Source of the DNA: Spiroplasma sp. SV19
GTDB lineage: Bacteria > Bacillota_I > Bacilli_A > Mycoplasmatales > Mycoplasmataceae
Reading direction: 5' to 3'
Length of the DNA stretch: 64,000 nt
Assembly: GCF_030060925.1 (NCBI RefSeq)
Contig: NZ_CP045455.1
Coordinates: 806,001-870,000 of the forward strand
This document shows, piece by piece, positions 36,978 through 49,923 of this stretch. Made by a program: the position numbers and the translations under genes. The notes under the pieces were generated by a model that saw only the letters and a list, made by a program, of their open reading frames with translations, made no database searches and was not told the origin of the DNA. Numbering within the stretch: the stretch's first letter is position 1; every line of letters begins with the position of its first letter.

Positions 36978-37008
36978 ATTGTTTTTTCTCCTTCCATAAT
37001 CGACTTAC

Positions 37009-37036
37009 ATTTTACTAAAAAAAAAAAAAAAAGCAA
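37009..37036 (-). promoter_or_regulatory. fruA promoter with a 16-T spacer tract
   Basis: Minus strand: TTGCTT as -35, then T14 plus AG, a 16-base spacer, then TAAAAT as -10, about 32 bases before the fruA ATG. The homopolymer (37017-37032) lies almost wholly between the two boxes, so a change of one or two T would change spacing and promoter strength. Confidence 0.6.
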
Positions 37037-37088
37037 CGGAATCCTTAAAAAAATAGATTTTTTTAAATAAAATGGAATTTTTTTCTGT

Positions 37089-37128
37089 AAAAAAAAAAAA
37101 AAAAAAAACACCGTTTACGCTTAAACCG
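37089..37128 (-). terminator. manA terminator with a 20-T run
   Basis: A weak stem (GTTTA/TAAAC on either strand around ACGC-like loop) followed by 20 T on the minus strand, just after the manA stop. The stem is short; the T run (37089-37108) is the strongest signal. Confidence 0.55.
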
Positions 37129-37129
37129 T

Positions 37130-38038
37130 TTATTTCTTATAACTTAACAATGCTTTACCCTTGACAGTAACAGTGAGTCTCTGATTTAAATCAACAATAA
37201 TTGCTGATTCTCTCGCTGTAAGGTTTTCTGCCCCAATCATAATTTCTCCTTCAACAACTGTTACCTGTCCTCATTTTACTAATGATAAATCAAGTTCTTG
37301 TGTTTTTGTTAGTAAATGCAAAGTAAAATATTGATTATCAATTAAAATTCCTTCTATAATATGTTGCACTTGTTCATTTGAATCCGGAACTGTTGTTACA
37401 TCAAAACATTCTTGCAAATGTAAGGGACGAAAATTCCCATCTTTATCAGCACGATCAAAATCATAAAAGCGATATGTAACATCAGATGAACGTTGCAACT
37501 CAAAAACAGTTACCCCCTGTGTTATTGCATGGACTTTTCCTGGTGGAACATATAAGAAATCTCCTTTTTGCACTTTTACTTCTGTAAATAATTGCTGTCA
37601 TGCTTTTTGCTCAACCATTGCCATTAACTCAGTTTTTGTTTGTGCTTGATGGCCATAAATCATTTTAGCATTTGGGGGGCAATCAAGCACATATCAACAT
37701 TCTGGTTTCCCTAACATTTTATTATGCCTTAAACTATATTCATCATCAGGGTGCACTTGCACTGATAAATAATCATTAGCCGTAATAATTTTTGACAATA
37801 ATGGAAACTCGCTTTCTGTAGTTCCAAAATATTCGGGATGATTTTGATAAAAAGATTTTAAAGAAGTCCCTTGCTCTGGACCAGTAGCAATATAACTCAT
37901 TCCATTATCTAAAGCACTAATAACTCATGCTTCACCATATAAATCATTTGTTGGTAGTTGAAAACCAAAATCAGCCAGCTTGTGGCCACCCCATAATCGT
38001 TCAGAGAAAAAAGGGGTTACTTTAATTACTTTATACAT
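37130..38038 (-). CDS. manA: Mannose-6-phosphate isomerase
   Basis: 302 aa class I enzyme interconverting mannose and fructose 6-phosphates. Zinc ligands are visible in VQVHPDDEYS (Gln, His), GKPECWYVLD (Glu) and PPGKVHAI (His). Starts MYKVIKVTPFFSERLWGG. Next to the fructose-type PTS, it would feed imported mannose into glycolysis. Confidence 0.94.
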
Positions 38039-38149
38039 AAATGTCCTCCTCAGGCTTTCCATTTATATTTAACCATAAAAACTGAAAAAATAATATTATC
38101 TTATAAATTTATAGTAAGATATAAACAACTAGCAAAAAAGGAGTTTAGA

Positions 38150-38644
38150 ATGGAAATTATTAATATTCGTAGTTATCTTAAAAAAATAAAATGACATCTA
38201 CTATGATTACTAGCCGCTTTAGGTTTAGTCACTATTATCTTTTTAATTATCTTTTTATTACAAAAAAAAATGCCCGCTCAAGATAAATTAATGTACTGTT
38301 CAATTTTTATTGTCATTAATTTACTTTTATTATTTATTAATTATTTAATTATTAAAAACCCTTTTATTTTTTCAAAAATTTATCACTATGATAATGAAAA
38401 AAATAGGTTAAGCCTAAGTTTTTACTTTTATGTTTTTGTTTTCATTATTACCCTTGTTTTTTTCTTTTTAACAATTGTTTCAATTCAACTTATTTTAAAA
38501 ACAACTTTTAATAGTGCCATCAAGCAACTATGATATGCTGGTTTTGGTTATGCCTTATGAAGCTGTTTTATTATTGGTGGTTTTAATACGGTTAATCTAA
38601 TTATTTTAAACCGCCCAATTCCCCCAGCAAAAGCTACTTCTTAA
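38150..38644 (+). CDS. Hypothetical membrane protein
   Basis: 164 aa with four hydrophobic segments; MEIINIRSYLKK at the start, RPIPPAKATS at the end. AAAAAGGAG lies upstream and a TAAGAT -10 near 38114. Its 3' end overlaps that of the minus-strand DUF3137 gene by 11 bases. No family recognised. Confidence 0.75.
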
Positions 38645-39653
38645 AATCATAGGCTTCAATTCATTGTAAAGATCTTAATAGTCAGTTTAAATCTTTTCGA
38701 ATAACATCAACAATATTTGTAATGGCTTCTTGATAGGTTCCAACAAACGAAAAACCAAGTAATCTTCCCGTTATGTCATTAAAATTATTAACATTATAAT
38801 GACTAAAAACAATTGTAATATGTCCCCCATCAAATTGCATTAAGGGGATTTTTTTATTGTTATTAGCTAACTCAATTAAATTAACCATTACTTTTGGTGT
38901 CAATAACTTTCGAATTAGAATTTGATCATTTGCATTAACAGCAAATATTTTTTCAAATTCAGTTGATTCTAAATTAGTATTATCTTTTGATTTAAAAATT
39001 TTAAAAAAAGTCCGCATTGCTTTAATTGTCGCAATCAAATCTCATTCTTCATTAATATCAATTGTCAAATATGGATAACGAGTATAAATAATATCCGTAC
39101 TTTTCCCATTATTAATTACTTCTTTTCGTGTTAAAGTCCCAAATGAATAATTAACATTAGTTGCATTAAAATTAAGCACATAATCTTGTTTGATTTCACT
39201 TTTTGGTGGTACACCAACACGAGGAAAAAAGTCAAACTTTTTTTTAACCGTTGCAACTTGATATTTTTTTGTTGTCATAACATCTAATTCTGTTTGATAA
39301 AATTTTGCCATCGGTAATTCTTGAATAATAAGTTTTTGTAATTTTATTGCTCTTCAATATTTAAATGTTAAATATCCCACACAACTTAAGGTACCTAAAC
39401 TTACAAGAAGAATAAGAACTTGACCAGTAATCCCAAGAGAACTTAAAGTTGCAAAAAAGAACAATTGAATATTAATAAAAGTTATTATTAACAAAAATCA
39501 TAGTAAAAAAGTAATTGTTATTAAGCACCAGTTTAAAAACAAATAACGTTTTTTAAAATATTTAAAATTAGTATTTTTTAATTTATGTTTCATAACCAGT
39601 TCCATAAATTCCTGCGTAACAACCGCTTCTAAAGGTGTTATATTATTTTCCAT
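38634..39653 (-). CDS. DUF3137 family membrane protein
   Basis: 339 aa: two membrane helices at about residues 40-95, then a long soluble domain. N-terminal EAVVTQEFMELVMKHKL and the C-terminal region fit the DUF3137 family, which commonly lies beside lemA. Role unknown; the pairing suggests envelope function. It is downstream of lemA, separated by a terminator that may be partly read through. Confidence 0.82.
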
Positions 39654-39681
39654 TGGTTAATCTTAATTTCCTCACTAACTT

Positions 39682-39727
39682 AAAAAATAGAATTAGGAGC
39701 AATCAATTATTGTCCTAAATCTATTTT
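39682..39727 (-). terminator. Terminator at the 3' end of lemA
   Basis: Large stem AAAATAGATTTAGGA / TCCTAATTCTATTTT with one mismatch, then T on the minus strand. It overlaps the lemA stop and lies between lemA and the DUF3137 gene. Confidence 0.8.
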
Positions 39728-40321
39728 AACATCTTGACGATCAGCAGCATCTGCTTCAAAATATAAAAATGTACTTAAACGTAACGAAGACGCTGCAACA
39801 TTTGATGGTCAAGTTTTTAAACTGGCATTAAAATCACGAACTGCCGAATTATAAAAACGACGAGCCGCAGCAATGTTGTCTTCACAATCTTTAATTCCTG
39901 TTTGCAATTCAATAACACTATTGTTTGCTTTTAAATCTGGATAATTTTCTAATAAGACATTAATTTTCCCCGCTTGACTAGTAATTGCATTATTAACTTT
40001 GTCTAATTCTTGCACATTTAAGTTTTTATTAGCCTGACTTCTTAATTCAACAATTGTCGCCAAGGTATCTTTTTCATACTTCATATATTGTTTTGTACTA
40101 TCAATTAACTTTGTTAACATGTCAACACGGCGTTTTAATTGTACATCAATATCTGATGCTGTTTCCTCAATTTTTTCTTTATTACGAATCAAATTATTTC
40201 TTGATAAAATAAACAAGAAAATTGGAAAAATTAAAATAAACCAAATGTAAACAAAGAATTTGCCCAAAAAACTACTTTTTGCCGCCACTTCCGCATTATT
40301 TACTGTTGGATTATATCCCAT
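39707..40321 (-). CDS. lemA: LemA family protein
   Basis: 204 aa: one N-terminal membrane helix (residues 25-43), then a helical bundle. Conserved NNLIRNKEKIEETASDIDVQLKRR and ARRFYNSAVRDFNASLKTWP at the usual places. Function of LemA is not established; it is often paired with DUF3137. Confidence 0.93.
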
Positions 40322-40402
40322 TTTTGTTCCTCCTTTCTGAACCTATTTGCTAATTATTATATAAGAAAATAATAATAAAAACAAGATAAACTTTTAAATA
40401 AT

Positions 40403-40433
40403 AAAAAAATAGCTCGTAATTGAGCTATCTTTA
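40403..40433 (-). terminator. tuf terminator
   Basis: GATAGCTC-AATTAC-GAGCTAT followed by T7 on the minus strand, 10 bases after the tuf stop. Confidence 0.9.
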
Positions 40434-40442
40434 AAAAGTTAA

Positions 40443-41633
40443 TTATTTAATAATTGAAACAACTGTTCCGGCACCGATTGTACGACCACCTTCACGAATT
40501 GAGAATTTTGTTCCTTCTTCAATCGCAACAGGGGCAATTAATTCAACTGTCATTTCAACATTATCAGCTGGCATAACCATTTCTACTCCGGCTGGTAATT
40601 TAATTGAACCTGTAACATCAGTTGTACGGAAATAAAATTGTGGACGGTAATTTCCGAAGAATGGCGTATGACGCCCTCCTTCTTCTTTACTTAAAACATA
40701 AACTTGTACTTTAAATTCTTTGTGTGGTTTAACTGAACCTGGTTTTGCAATAACTTGCCCACGTTCAACATCTTCACGGTTTACTCCACGTAATAAAATC
40801 CCAACATTGTCTCCAGCTTTAGCATCATCTAATAATTTTCTGAACATTTCTAAACCTGTTGCAACAACTTTTTTAGTTGCTTCTTTTAATCCGATAATTT
40901 CAACTTCTTCATTAACTTTAACAATCCCACGTTCAACACGTCCTGTTGCAACTGTTCCACGTCCTGTAATTGTGAAAACATCTTCAACAGGCATCATAAA
41001 TGGTTTTTCAGTATCTCTTTCTGGTTCTGGAATTCATGTATCAATTGCATTCATTAATTCCATATTTTTTTCTTCTCATTTAGGGTCACCTTCAAGTGCT
41101 TTTAATGCTGAACCTCTAATAACTGGGGTATTTTCTCCATCAAATCCATATTCACTTAATAGGTCTCTAACTTCCATTTCAACTAAGTCGATCATTTCAG
41201 TATCGTCACCCATCATATCACATTTGTTTAAGAAAACAACCATTTTTGGTACACCAACTTGTCTTGATAATAAGATATGCTCTCTTGTTTGAGGCATTGG
41301 CCCATCGGTTGCCGCAACAACTAAAATCGCACCATCCATTTGCGCAGCTCCTGTAATCATGTTTTTAACATAATCAGCATGCCCTGGACAGTCAACATGA
41401 GCATAGTGTCTTTTATCAGTACGGTATTCAACGTGTGAAGTATTAATTGTAATCCCACGTTCTTTTTCTTCAGGTGCTTTATCGATATTATCATATCCTT
41501 GTGCTTCTGCGAATCCTTTTTTAGCTAGTACAGTTGTAATAGCCGCTGTTAAAGTTGTTTTACCGTGGTCAACGTGACCAATTGTTCCAACGTTTACGTG
41601 TGGTAAACTTCTATCAAATTTTTGTTTTGCCAT
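40443..41633 (-). CDS. tuf: Elongation factor Tu
   Basis: 396 aa. [36 protein letters not shown] and the three-domain length are standard. Read through two TGA tryptophans. GGAGG upstream; its own promoter lies in the gap after fusA. Confidence 0.98.
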
Positions 41634-41676
41634 TTTAATCTTTTCCTCCTATATTTAATAGACAAATGTCATAACT

Positions 41677-41705
41677 ATTGTAAATTAATTTATCTTGCTT
41701 TGCAA
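41677..41705 (-). promoter_or_regulatory. tuf promoter
   Basis: Minus strand TTGCAA, 17-base spacer, TACAAT, about 44 bases before the tuf ATG, within the fusA-tuf gap. Confidence 0.65.
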
Positions 41706-41749
41706 TCTTTTTTTCATAATGGTGGATAAAACCATTGTTTTTAATAAAT

Positions 41750-43828
41750 TTATTCCGCTGATTTTCCAGCTTTTTTAATAATTTCTTCGGTAACTGATTT
41801 TGGTGCCTCTTGGTAGTGTGAGAATAACATTGTATATGTTCCTCGCCCTTGCGTAAAGCTTCGTAAATCAGTAGCATAACCAAACATTTCTGACAACGGA
41901 ACTTTTGCCTTAACAACTTGAGCATTTCCACGCTGGTCATTTCCTTCGATTTGACCACGGCGTGATGATAAGTTCCCCATTACATCTCCATAGTATTCTT
42001 CTGGAACTGTAACTTCAACAGCCATAATTGGTTCTAAAATAACTGGCTTACATTTTTTTGCCGCTTCTTTTAATGCTAAACTAGCAGCAAATTCATAGGC
42101 CATTTGTGATGAATCGACATCATGGTATGACCCATCATATAGGGTTGCTTTAATATCAATCATTGGATAACCAGCTAATTTACCAGTTTGCATTGATTCT
42201 TCAATTCCTTTTTTAACTGAACCAATAAATTCTTTTGGAATTTTTCCTCCAACAATCGCATCAACAAATTCAAAACCTTTATCATGGTTTGGTTCAAACT
42301 TAATTCATACGTGTCCATATTGTCCACGTCCCCCTGATTGTTTAATGTATTTTCCTTCTACTTCGGCACTATCTTTAAATGTTTCACGATATGAAACTTG
42401 TGGAGCCCCAACATTGGTTTCCACTTTAAATTCACGCTTCATTCGGTCAACTAAAATGTCTAAGTGCAACTCACCCATTCCAGCAATAATCGTTTGTCCC
42501 GTTTCCTCGTCTGTTCATGTTCTAAATGTTGGATCTTCTTCTGCTAATTTTTGTAATGCTAAACTCATTTTTTCTTGATCTGCTTTTGTTTTTGGCTCTA
42601 ATGCTAAACTAATAACTGGTTCTGGGAACACCATTGATTCTAAGATCACTTCATTTTTTTCATCACAAAGGGTATCTCCCGTTGTAGTTAATTTTAAACC
42701 AACTGCGGCAGCAATATCACCAGCATAAACTTCCTCAATTTCTTCACGATTATTAGCATGCATTTTTAATAATCGTCCAATTCGTTCACTCTTATCTTTT
42801 GTTGAGTTTAAAACAGAACTTCCTTTTTTTAACACTCCTGAATAAACACGGAAAAATGTTAATTTTCCAACAAACGGATCAGTCATAATTTTGAATGCTA
42901 ACGCTGAAAATGGTTCACTATCATCAGCATGACGTTCAACTTCTGTTCCATCTTCTAATACTCCTTTAATCGCCGGAATATCAACTGGAGATGGTAAATA
43001 GTCAATGACTCCATCCAACATTAATTTAACTCCCTTGTTTTTAAAAGCACTTCCACAAAAGACTGGGAAGAAGTCTCCTGTTAATGTTGCAGCACGAATC
43101 GCACTTTTAATTTCAGGAATTGTAATTTCATTTCCATCTAAATATTTCAGCATTAACTCTTCATTAAAATTAACGATTGCTTCAACTAATTTCATCCGAT
43201 ATTCTTCCACTAAATCTTTTAAATCATCAGGAATCGGAATTTCTTGGGCATCCTCATTCGCTGCTCCATCGTAATGATAAGCTTTTCGTTCTACAATATC
43301 AATGATGCCCGAAAATTGATCTTCTGCTCCAATTGGAATTTGTACAGGATGTGCATTTGCTTGTAAGCGGTCATGAATTGTTTTTACTGAATATAAAAAG
43401 TCCGCTCCAATTTTATCCATTTTATTAACAAAGACAACACGTGGTACTCCATAAGTTGTTGCTTGTCTTCAAACAGTTTCTGTTTGGGGTTCAACTCCCG
43501 ATTGTCCATCAAGAACTGCAACTGCCCCGTCTAATACTCGCAATGACCTTTCCACTTCCACAGTAAAGTCAACGTGGCCTGGAGTATCAATAATATTTAA
43601 ACGCATATTTTTTCAAAAGGCTGTTGTTGCCGCTGAAGTAATTGTAATTCCACGTTCTTGTTCTTGAGCCATTCAATCCATTTGACTAGCCCCATCATGT
43701 GTTTCTCCGATTTTATGAATTTTACCAGTATGGAATAAAATCCGCTCTGTTGTTGTGGTTTTTCCAGCATCAATGTGCGCCATAATTCCAATATTTCTCG
43801 TATTTTCTAGAGAATATTCTCTTGCCAT
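41750..43828 (-). CDS. fusA: Elongation factor G
   Basis: 692 aa translocase GTPase. Begins [20 protein letters not shown] with [19 protein letters not shown] and [10 protein letters not shown]; domains II-V follow. Third gene of the str operon. Confidence 0.98.
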
Positions 43829-43851
43829 TTTTAAATTCCTTTCTATCTTTC

Positions 43852-44319
<468 letters not shown>

Positions 44320-44341
44320 AAAATCCCTCCTTCCTTTTTAA

Positions 44342-44764
44342 CTAAGCTTTCGTTGCTTTTGGTCTTTTTGTACCATATAGTGATCTTCCTTGTTGACGGT
44401 TATTAACTCCGGCAGTATCCAATGTTCCACGAATAATGTGGTAACGTACCCCTGGTAAGTCTTTAACCCTTCCTCCACGAATTAAGACAACACTATGTTC
44501 TTGCAAATTATGTCCTTCTCCTGGAATATATGCTGTTACTTCCATTCCGTTTGTTAAACGAACACGGGCATATTTTCGTAACGCTGAGTTTGGTTTTTTT
44601 GGTGTCATTGTTGCAACACGAGTACAAACTCCTCTTTTTTGTGGTGAAGTTACATCAGTTGGTTTTTTTTGTAAAGAGTTTAACCCTCTATTTAAAGCGG
44701 GGGCTTTTGTTTTTCACACTTTTTCTTTACGTGGTTTACGAACTAATTGGTTAATTGTTGGCAT
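44342..44764 (-). CDS. rpsL: 30S ribosomal protein S12
   Basis: 140 aa. [12 protein letters not shown] start, [30 protein letters not shown] and [12 protein letters not shown] are standard; the streptomycin-site lysines are wild type. First gene of the str operon. Confidence 0.98.
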
Positions 44765-44825
44765 TAAACTTGCTCCTTTCTTTTTTCACATATCCGAGTG
44801 TATCAAAGAATACAATCCATATATA

Positions 44826-44854
44826 ATATTACATAAAACCCAAAATTAAGTCAA
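44826..44854 (-). promoter_or_regulatory. str operon promoter
   Basis: Minus strand TTGACT, 17-base spacer, TAATAT, about 60 bases before the rpsL ATG. Confidence 0.75.
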
Positions 44855-44950
44855 TAATTATTTAACGGTTTATTAAAAAAGATGGTAAGAAATAATTGGA
44901 ACTTTTAACAATATATTTTATTTGGGATAACAACAATTATCCCCTCAAAC

Positions 44951-44971
44951 AAAAGACTAAACGTCTTTTTC
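44951..44971. terminator. Stem-loop terminator between str operon and transposase remnant
   Basis: AAAAGAC-TAAAC-GTCTTTT with T on both sides; on the minus strand it would stop transcripts from the transposase remnant before the str promoter. The rest of 44855-45050 shows nothing else. Confidence 0.65.
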
Positions 44972-45050
44972 TTATTTAGTTATTTTTATTTTACCGATTT
45001 TATAACTTTATGCAACACCAAAAGAGAAATATTTTTAAAATATTTCTTTA

Positions 45051-46489
45051 TTATTTTTGTTTATTAAGTAAATTCCTAATTATATCTTGGATTTGAGTTT
45101 TCTTATATCGTAAAACTGGAAGTTCAATATTTCGTTCATAAGATTTATGATAATCTTTTTTTCCAATGCTGATATCATTTTCAAATATTTTGCCGATAAT
45201 ATTTAATTTCTTGCTCATGATAAGCAATAATATTATCTTTTAATACTTTTAATGGATCCAACCCATTGGTTTGGGCCATTGCCAAATCTAAAATAACATT
45301 AAAAGATTCATATTTATAAATTTTTGCTCCATAACCCATATATGCTTTAATAGAATGCGAAATCATTGCTTCTGAACAAGAACCAATATAACCCTGGTGT
45401 TGATAGCTCTCAATCCCTTTTTGATGATTCTTTAAATAACGAATTAACTTATTATAATGCTCTAAATCAATTTTAAATTCTTCTGTATATTTTGTAATAT
45501 TTTTAAAATCATTTAAAAAAGTAATTATTTTATTTACATTACCCTTGATAATTTCTGTTTTAATTTCGGTTATTATTTTATCAAATAAACTTCTATATGC
45601 CGGGTTTAAATGACGTTTTTATTAAATGCTTTGTGAATATACTGTGATAAATGAAAATAATCTAAAACATAATTGGATTTTAATTCTTGCGCAGTAATTT
45701 TAATTCAACCTGCACCATCACCACATAAAAATAATTCTTTTTCTTTATACGATATCCCATAAAATTTCAACAATTGGTTAGTAATTTCATGCACAAATTT
45801 CTTCGTATTTATTTTAGCTCCCTTTGGAACTGATCAATAAAATTGTCGTTTATTCAATAATCGACCATTATGATCTTTACCAGTATGAAAGGTTACTAAA
45901 CGATAACGACACTCATTAGATTTATTTTTAACTAATAAATCTTCTCAGGTATCATCGGTTAAAATATAAATATATTCATATTTACTACTATCTGGTACTT
46001 CGTATTGTAACTTAAATGATTCATTAATTAATTCTTTAATATTATATTTTTAATAATATTGGAAATTGTTCGTTCTGAAATATCCATATTTGGGAAAACT
46101 GCTAAAATATTTTTATATGTTTGTTTAGAGGTAATATGGTCTAAAATGGCAATAATAAAATCTAATGATAATCGTTGTCATTTGTCTAATTGAATGTAAT
46201 CGTCTAACAAATATTTGTAATGTCAACGGCCATCTGCACCAATATATTTATACTTTGTCCGGCGAAATGTAACAGGTCCTTCTTGTGTTAAAATCGTGCG
46301 CGGTACTAATGTATTACGAATATAACCATTTTTTAAACGCCACTTCTCATTACTAATCTGGTAATCCAATTCTTCTAATTGTTGTTTAATACTTTGTAAT
46401 AACAGTTGATTATGCTTTTTCTTTTCATCTGTTACATACTTAACCATATTAAAATTAAGTAAATTAATACCTTCTTTATTGTTGCCCAT
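45051..46489 (-). pseudogene. ISLre2/UPF0236-type transposase-like gene, frameshifted
   Basis: Starts MGNNKEGINLL at 46489 and reads, through three frames, to LLNKQK at 45051. Recognisable UPF0236 parts: the N-terminal RRTKYKY region, the zinc/DDE-like middle YIYILTDDTWED and LFLCGDGAGWI, and YFHLSQYIHKAF. Frame breaks lie at A5 runs (46047-46051 and 45616-45620, one A short each) and at an A4 run (45188-45191). Homologues occur in Mollicute conjugative elements (Mbov_0401-like) and in ISLre2 elements. Probably dead, unless the first two sites (T AAA AAY) support frameshifting. Confidence 0.85.
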
Positions 46490-46612
46490 TTTAATACTGC
46501 CCCTCAATTTATTTTTGTTAAATTAATAATTGTTGATACAGTGAATTTTAAATCTATGCTATAATTATAACATAAAAATATCGCCTTTTTAATAGAAAGA
46601 TTTAGACTTGAA

Positions 46613-47032
46613 ATGAAGCACCTATACTTTAATGATGAATTATATGATTTATTTAATTCAGAAGCTACTGTTTTAAAGCTTCCAGCACGAGTATTTAACA
46701 TTTTTCACAAAAAGTTTGCCAGAATATCTTTTTTATATTCGCAATATGCTGAAGTTAGACATATTATTCAATCAATTTATATTTTTACTGAAAGTGTATA
46801 ATGTAGACAATAAAACTATGACAGAATTTATGGAGATATTAAAAAATATAACTTAAAAATATTCACATACAAAGAAATCCTTGAAATTTATAATTATGAA
46901 TATGTTAATAATAAATGATTTCTTTTTAAAAGCAAAGAAGATACACAATATTTTGACCCATATAAAAATTGACGCCAATTACTTTTAACTGTTGATGCCC
47001 AATTAAAACTGCAGCGTCACAAAAAGAATTAA
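46613..47032 (+). pseudogene. Broken plus-strand ORF of unknown family
   Basis: One reading frame, MKHLYFNDELYDLF to QLKLQRHKKN, about 139 codons, interrupted by two TAA stops near 46799 and 46811. The second half (YKNWRQLLLTVDAQL) uses TGA tryptophan, as real genes here do. No family recognised. It ends inside a strong terminator. Confidence 0.5.
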
Positions 47033-47059
47033 GTAAATTTACTTAATTCTTTTTTTTTC
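47022..47059. terminator. Bidirectional terminator
   Basis: AAGAATTAAGTAAA / TTTACTTAATTCTT perfect stem followed by T9 on the plus strand and a T run on the minus strand. It ends both the broken plus-strand ORF and the large surface-protein gene. Confidence 0.9.
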
Positions 47060-49919
47060 GAATTATCAACCATATCATCCCAATGCTAACCACTATTAAT
47101 GGACATAAAATTACAGGTAACAATCATGATAAATATTTTTTACTATGTGGGCTTTCTGGATTAGCATCCGGATTAGGTGGTAATGGTGGTGTTGGTGGAA
47201 CTGGTTTACTTTCTGGGTCATTAATTAATTGATGATATGAATACCCTGTTGTTTTATCACTAGCATTATCAGCATAAATAATTAAAGTTAATGTTTTAAT
47301 CCCACTAATATTATTTAAAAAGTTATTTAGTAAAACATCATTCAAATCACCAGGAGTATTATGATGGGTAACAGGATCTGCCCTTGGAATTTTATTGCCC
47401 GAAACACCATAATCTTGATTTAAAATAATATCATTGTAACCATATATTTTCATATAATTATCAACATCTTGGTAAATTCAGTTTCGTAATTCTTCAGCAG
47501 TAAAACTATTAAAATTATATTTATATTGATTGAATTTAATTTTACTTAAATCCCTTACTGTCACAGGATCATAAGAAACTGAATTTCTAACTTGAACACT
47601 AGCTGTTCCAATTAACAATGTTGAAGTGGGGCTTGCCTTTACCCTTAATTCTAAATATTGTGGTGTTGTTTTGTTTTGTAATAAAACCTTTAATCCCCTT
47701 TTATCAACAGTAATATCTTTGCCATCAAGGGAATAAACATTGTAATCAGAATTTAACTTTACTTTCGGTCCTTTCAACATCATATATTTATTTACCGCTT
47801 CGATTATATTATTTGCAATAACGTTTATTTCTGTCTCGTTCATTTTAATGATGGGTAGATTCCCGGTGATATCAACATAATTTGCCGGATTGGGATCAGG
47901 GGGAATCCGTTGGGCAATAACATCCGAGGTATATTCTTTTCAATAACTCATTACTTGCTCATAACTTAATTGACCAATATCAGTCGAATTTAAATTTTTT
48001 CATTTAGCTAAATAGTTTTTCAAATGTACCCCATGAATTGTTGTTCAAAAATCAACAGCAATATTAGAATTATTTAACACATCTAAAAACCGCGGATATT
48101 TTTCCGAATAATCTGCTCCAATAATCATAAATTTTTGCGCTGTTGATTGATCGGATAAATTTTCAACATAATGTCAAATTCCACTATCACTTCAATATTG
48201 ATTTTCGCCATCAGATTTTATTCGTTGGTTTTTTTGTCTTGCCGTTGGATTGGAAAAAGGTAGTAAATTAGGATCAACTTCCTTGCGATAAACTGTTGTA
48301 ATATTTGGGCTGCTAAAAGTTTGGTTAACACCCTTTCCGGCGACTGCTCCTTCGGCAATGAATCCTAAATCATAATCCTGTGGATTTATATTGGGATTAA
48401 TCACTTCGCCAAATTGGTTTAATGGATCTAAGGTAAACGGCACTGATGATTTATTTTTAACTCAAATAATTTGGGTTTTAGTTCCTGTGTCTGAATTAAT
48501 TTCCTTATCATATTTTGGATTGGGTTTTCCATCTGCTAAATTTGGTGTAATTAAAATATTTTGTCCTGGATTTTTAGTAGGATCTCATGCATATCATTTT
48601 AATTTTAAATCAGGAATTAAAGTTTCAATAATAATCTTAACTTGATATTGTGCTTTGTATTGCCCATCATCATGATAAACAATAACATCATATGTATTAA
48701 TCGTTTCCCCGGCAATTCTATTATCGAGTAATGTTGCAATAAACTTATTGTCTAAAACATCGACTTTTACCCCATTGATTTCTAATCATTCACTATTATT
48801 TAAAGCACCATCAAATTCCAACGACACTGTCGTATGATATCTTAATGTTCCCCCAAAATTTTTATTGGGGTCAGAAGGCATTAATACATCAGGAACATCT
48901 AGGACCATTCCTTTTGTTGAATCTTGGGGATTAACAATTTGCCCAGGCATAATATGCAATCTTTCATTTAGTAATTTTGCCCAATAACTTGTAGACAATG
49001 TGATTTTAATTGGTGTCGTAAATGTTCAAACTTCTTGATGTTGCGAAGTTGGATTAATAAATTTTATAACTATTGCTGCTTGTCTTGTTGAATTATTGAA
49101 GGAATACGGTTGAATATACTGTTTTCAAGCATAATATTCATCGCCTAAAACATTGTTGATAATTGTATTTATCTTTGTTGTTAAATCATTACCTTTTTTT
49201 GTTGGATCTGTAATATTTCTTTTATCATCAATTGCTCCCGAATAATCTGAAACTAAATTAATAGTATTTGACAAAGCATTATTCAAATTATTTTTAATTG
49301 TATCTAAATTTCATGATGAATGAATAATTCCTCCAGATAACTTAATATATGCCTCTGTTCAAACCGAACCACTACCATATTGATATCCTTTTGTTCATAA
49401 ATAAAACATTAGTTTAATTGTATTACCATTAATTATTGCATCATAATATGCTCCTGCTTGAACATAACTACCTCAATAAAAATTATGGCTTGTATAAGCA
49501 AGACAATATGAAGAACCACTTGCTCTTAAAGTGGCATTACTATGTCAACTTGAACGTTGTTCAATATTAGCAACTGTAATATAAGTATAACCAAAAGTAT
49601 TCTTAGAAGCGCTTTTCCCATCTACATACCCTGATGTGTATAAGGTAATTCTTTTATAGTATTGTTTAAATTGTGTTCAAGAATTAGCATAATTTGTCCA
49701 TATTATTGAAGTATATCCAAGATAAGTTTCTTTTACGGAATGGTCTAAGTTTCCTGATTGACTGTTTTTGTTTTCATCAGTATTAGTAATTTTAATGTCA
49801 GGATGAAATGGAGTTCCTCGTAAACTACTATACATTGTAATTAATTGTTTTGTACTTAATGGTAATAATGGTGTTGTTATTAACATACTTAAAGTTAATA
49901 TTGATAATAAAATTTTCAA
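47043..49919 (-). CDS. Large surface-anchored, adhesin-like protein
   Basis: 958 aa. N-terminal signal peptide (KILLSILTLSMLITTPLLPL), a long extracellular part rich in Asn, Thr, Tyr and Trp without cysteines in quantity, a proline-rich stalk (PVPPTPPLPPNPDANPESP) and one C-terminal membrane helix ending IRKKKN. This layout matches Spiroplasma adhesion-related surface proteins of plasmids (ScARP type) and large surface proteins of mycoplasma ICEs (Mbov_0399-like); I cannot choose between them. The start is TTG with AAGGGGG 9 bases upstream. Follows the relaxase gene after 4 bases. Confidence 0.8.
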
Positions 49920-49923
49920 AATA

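Noticed and set aside
37089-37108. A20 tract as a second switch near fruA
   Set aside because: It follows the manA stop and a small stem, so a terminator tail is the simpler reading, though length variation could still affect read-through.
40720-41292. Long open frame (190 codons) on the plus strand opposite tuf
   Set aside because: It mirrors the codon pattern of tuf, has no ribosome site and no recognisable protein; a shadow of a highly expressed gene.
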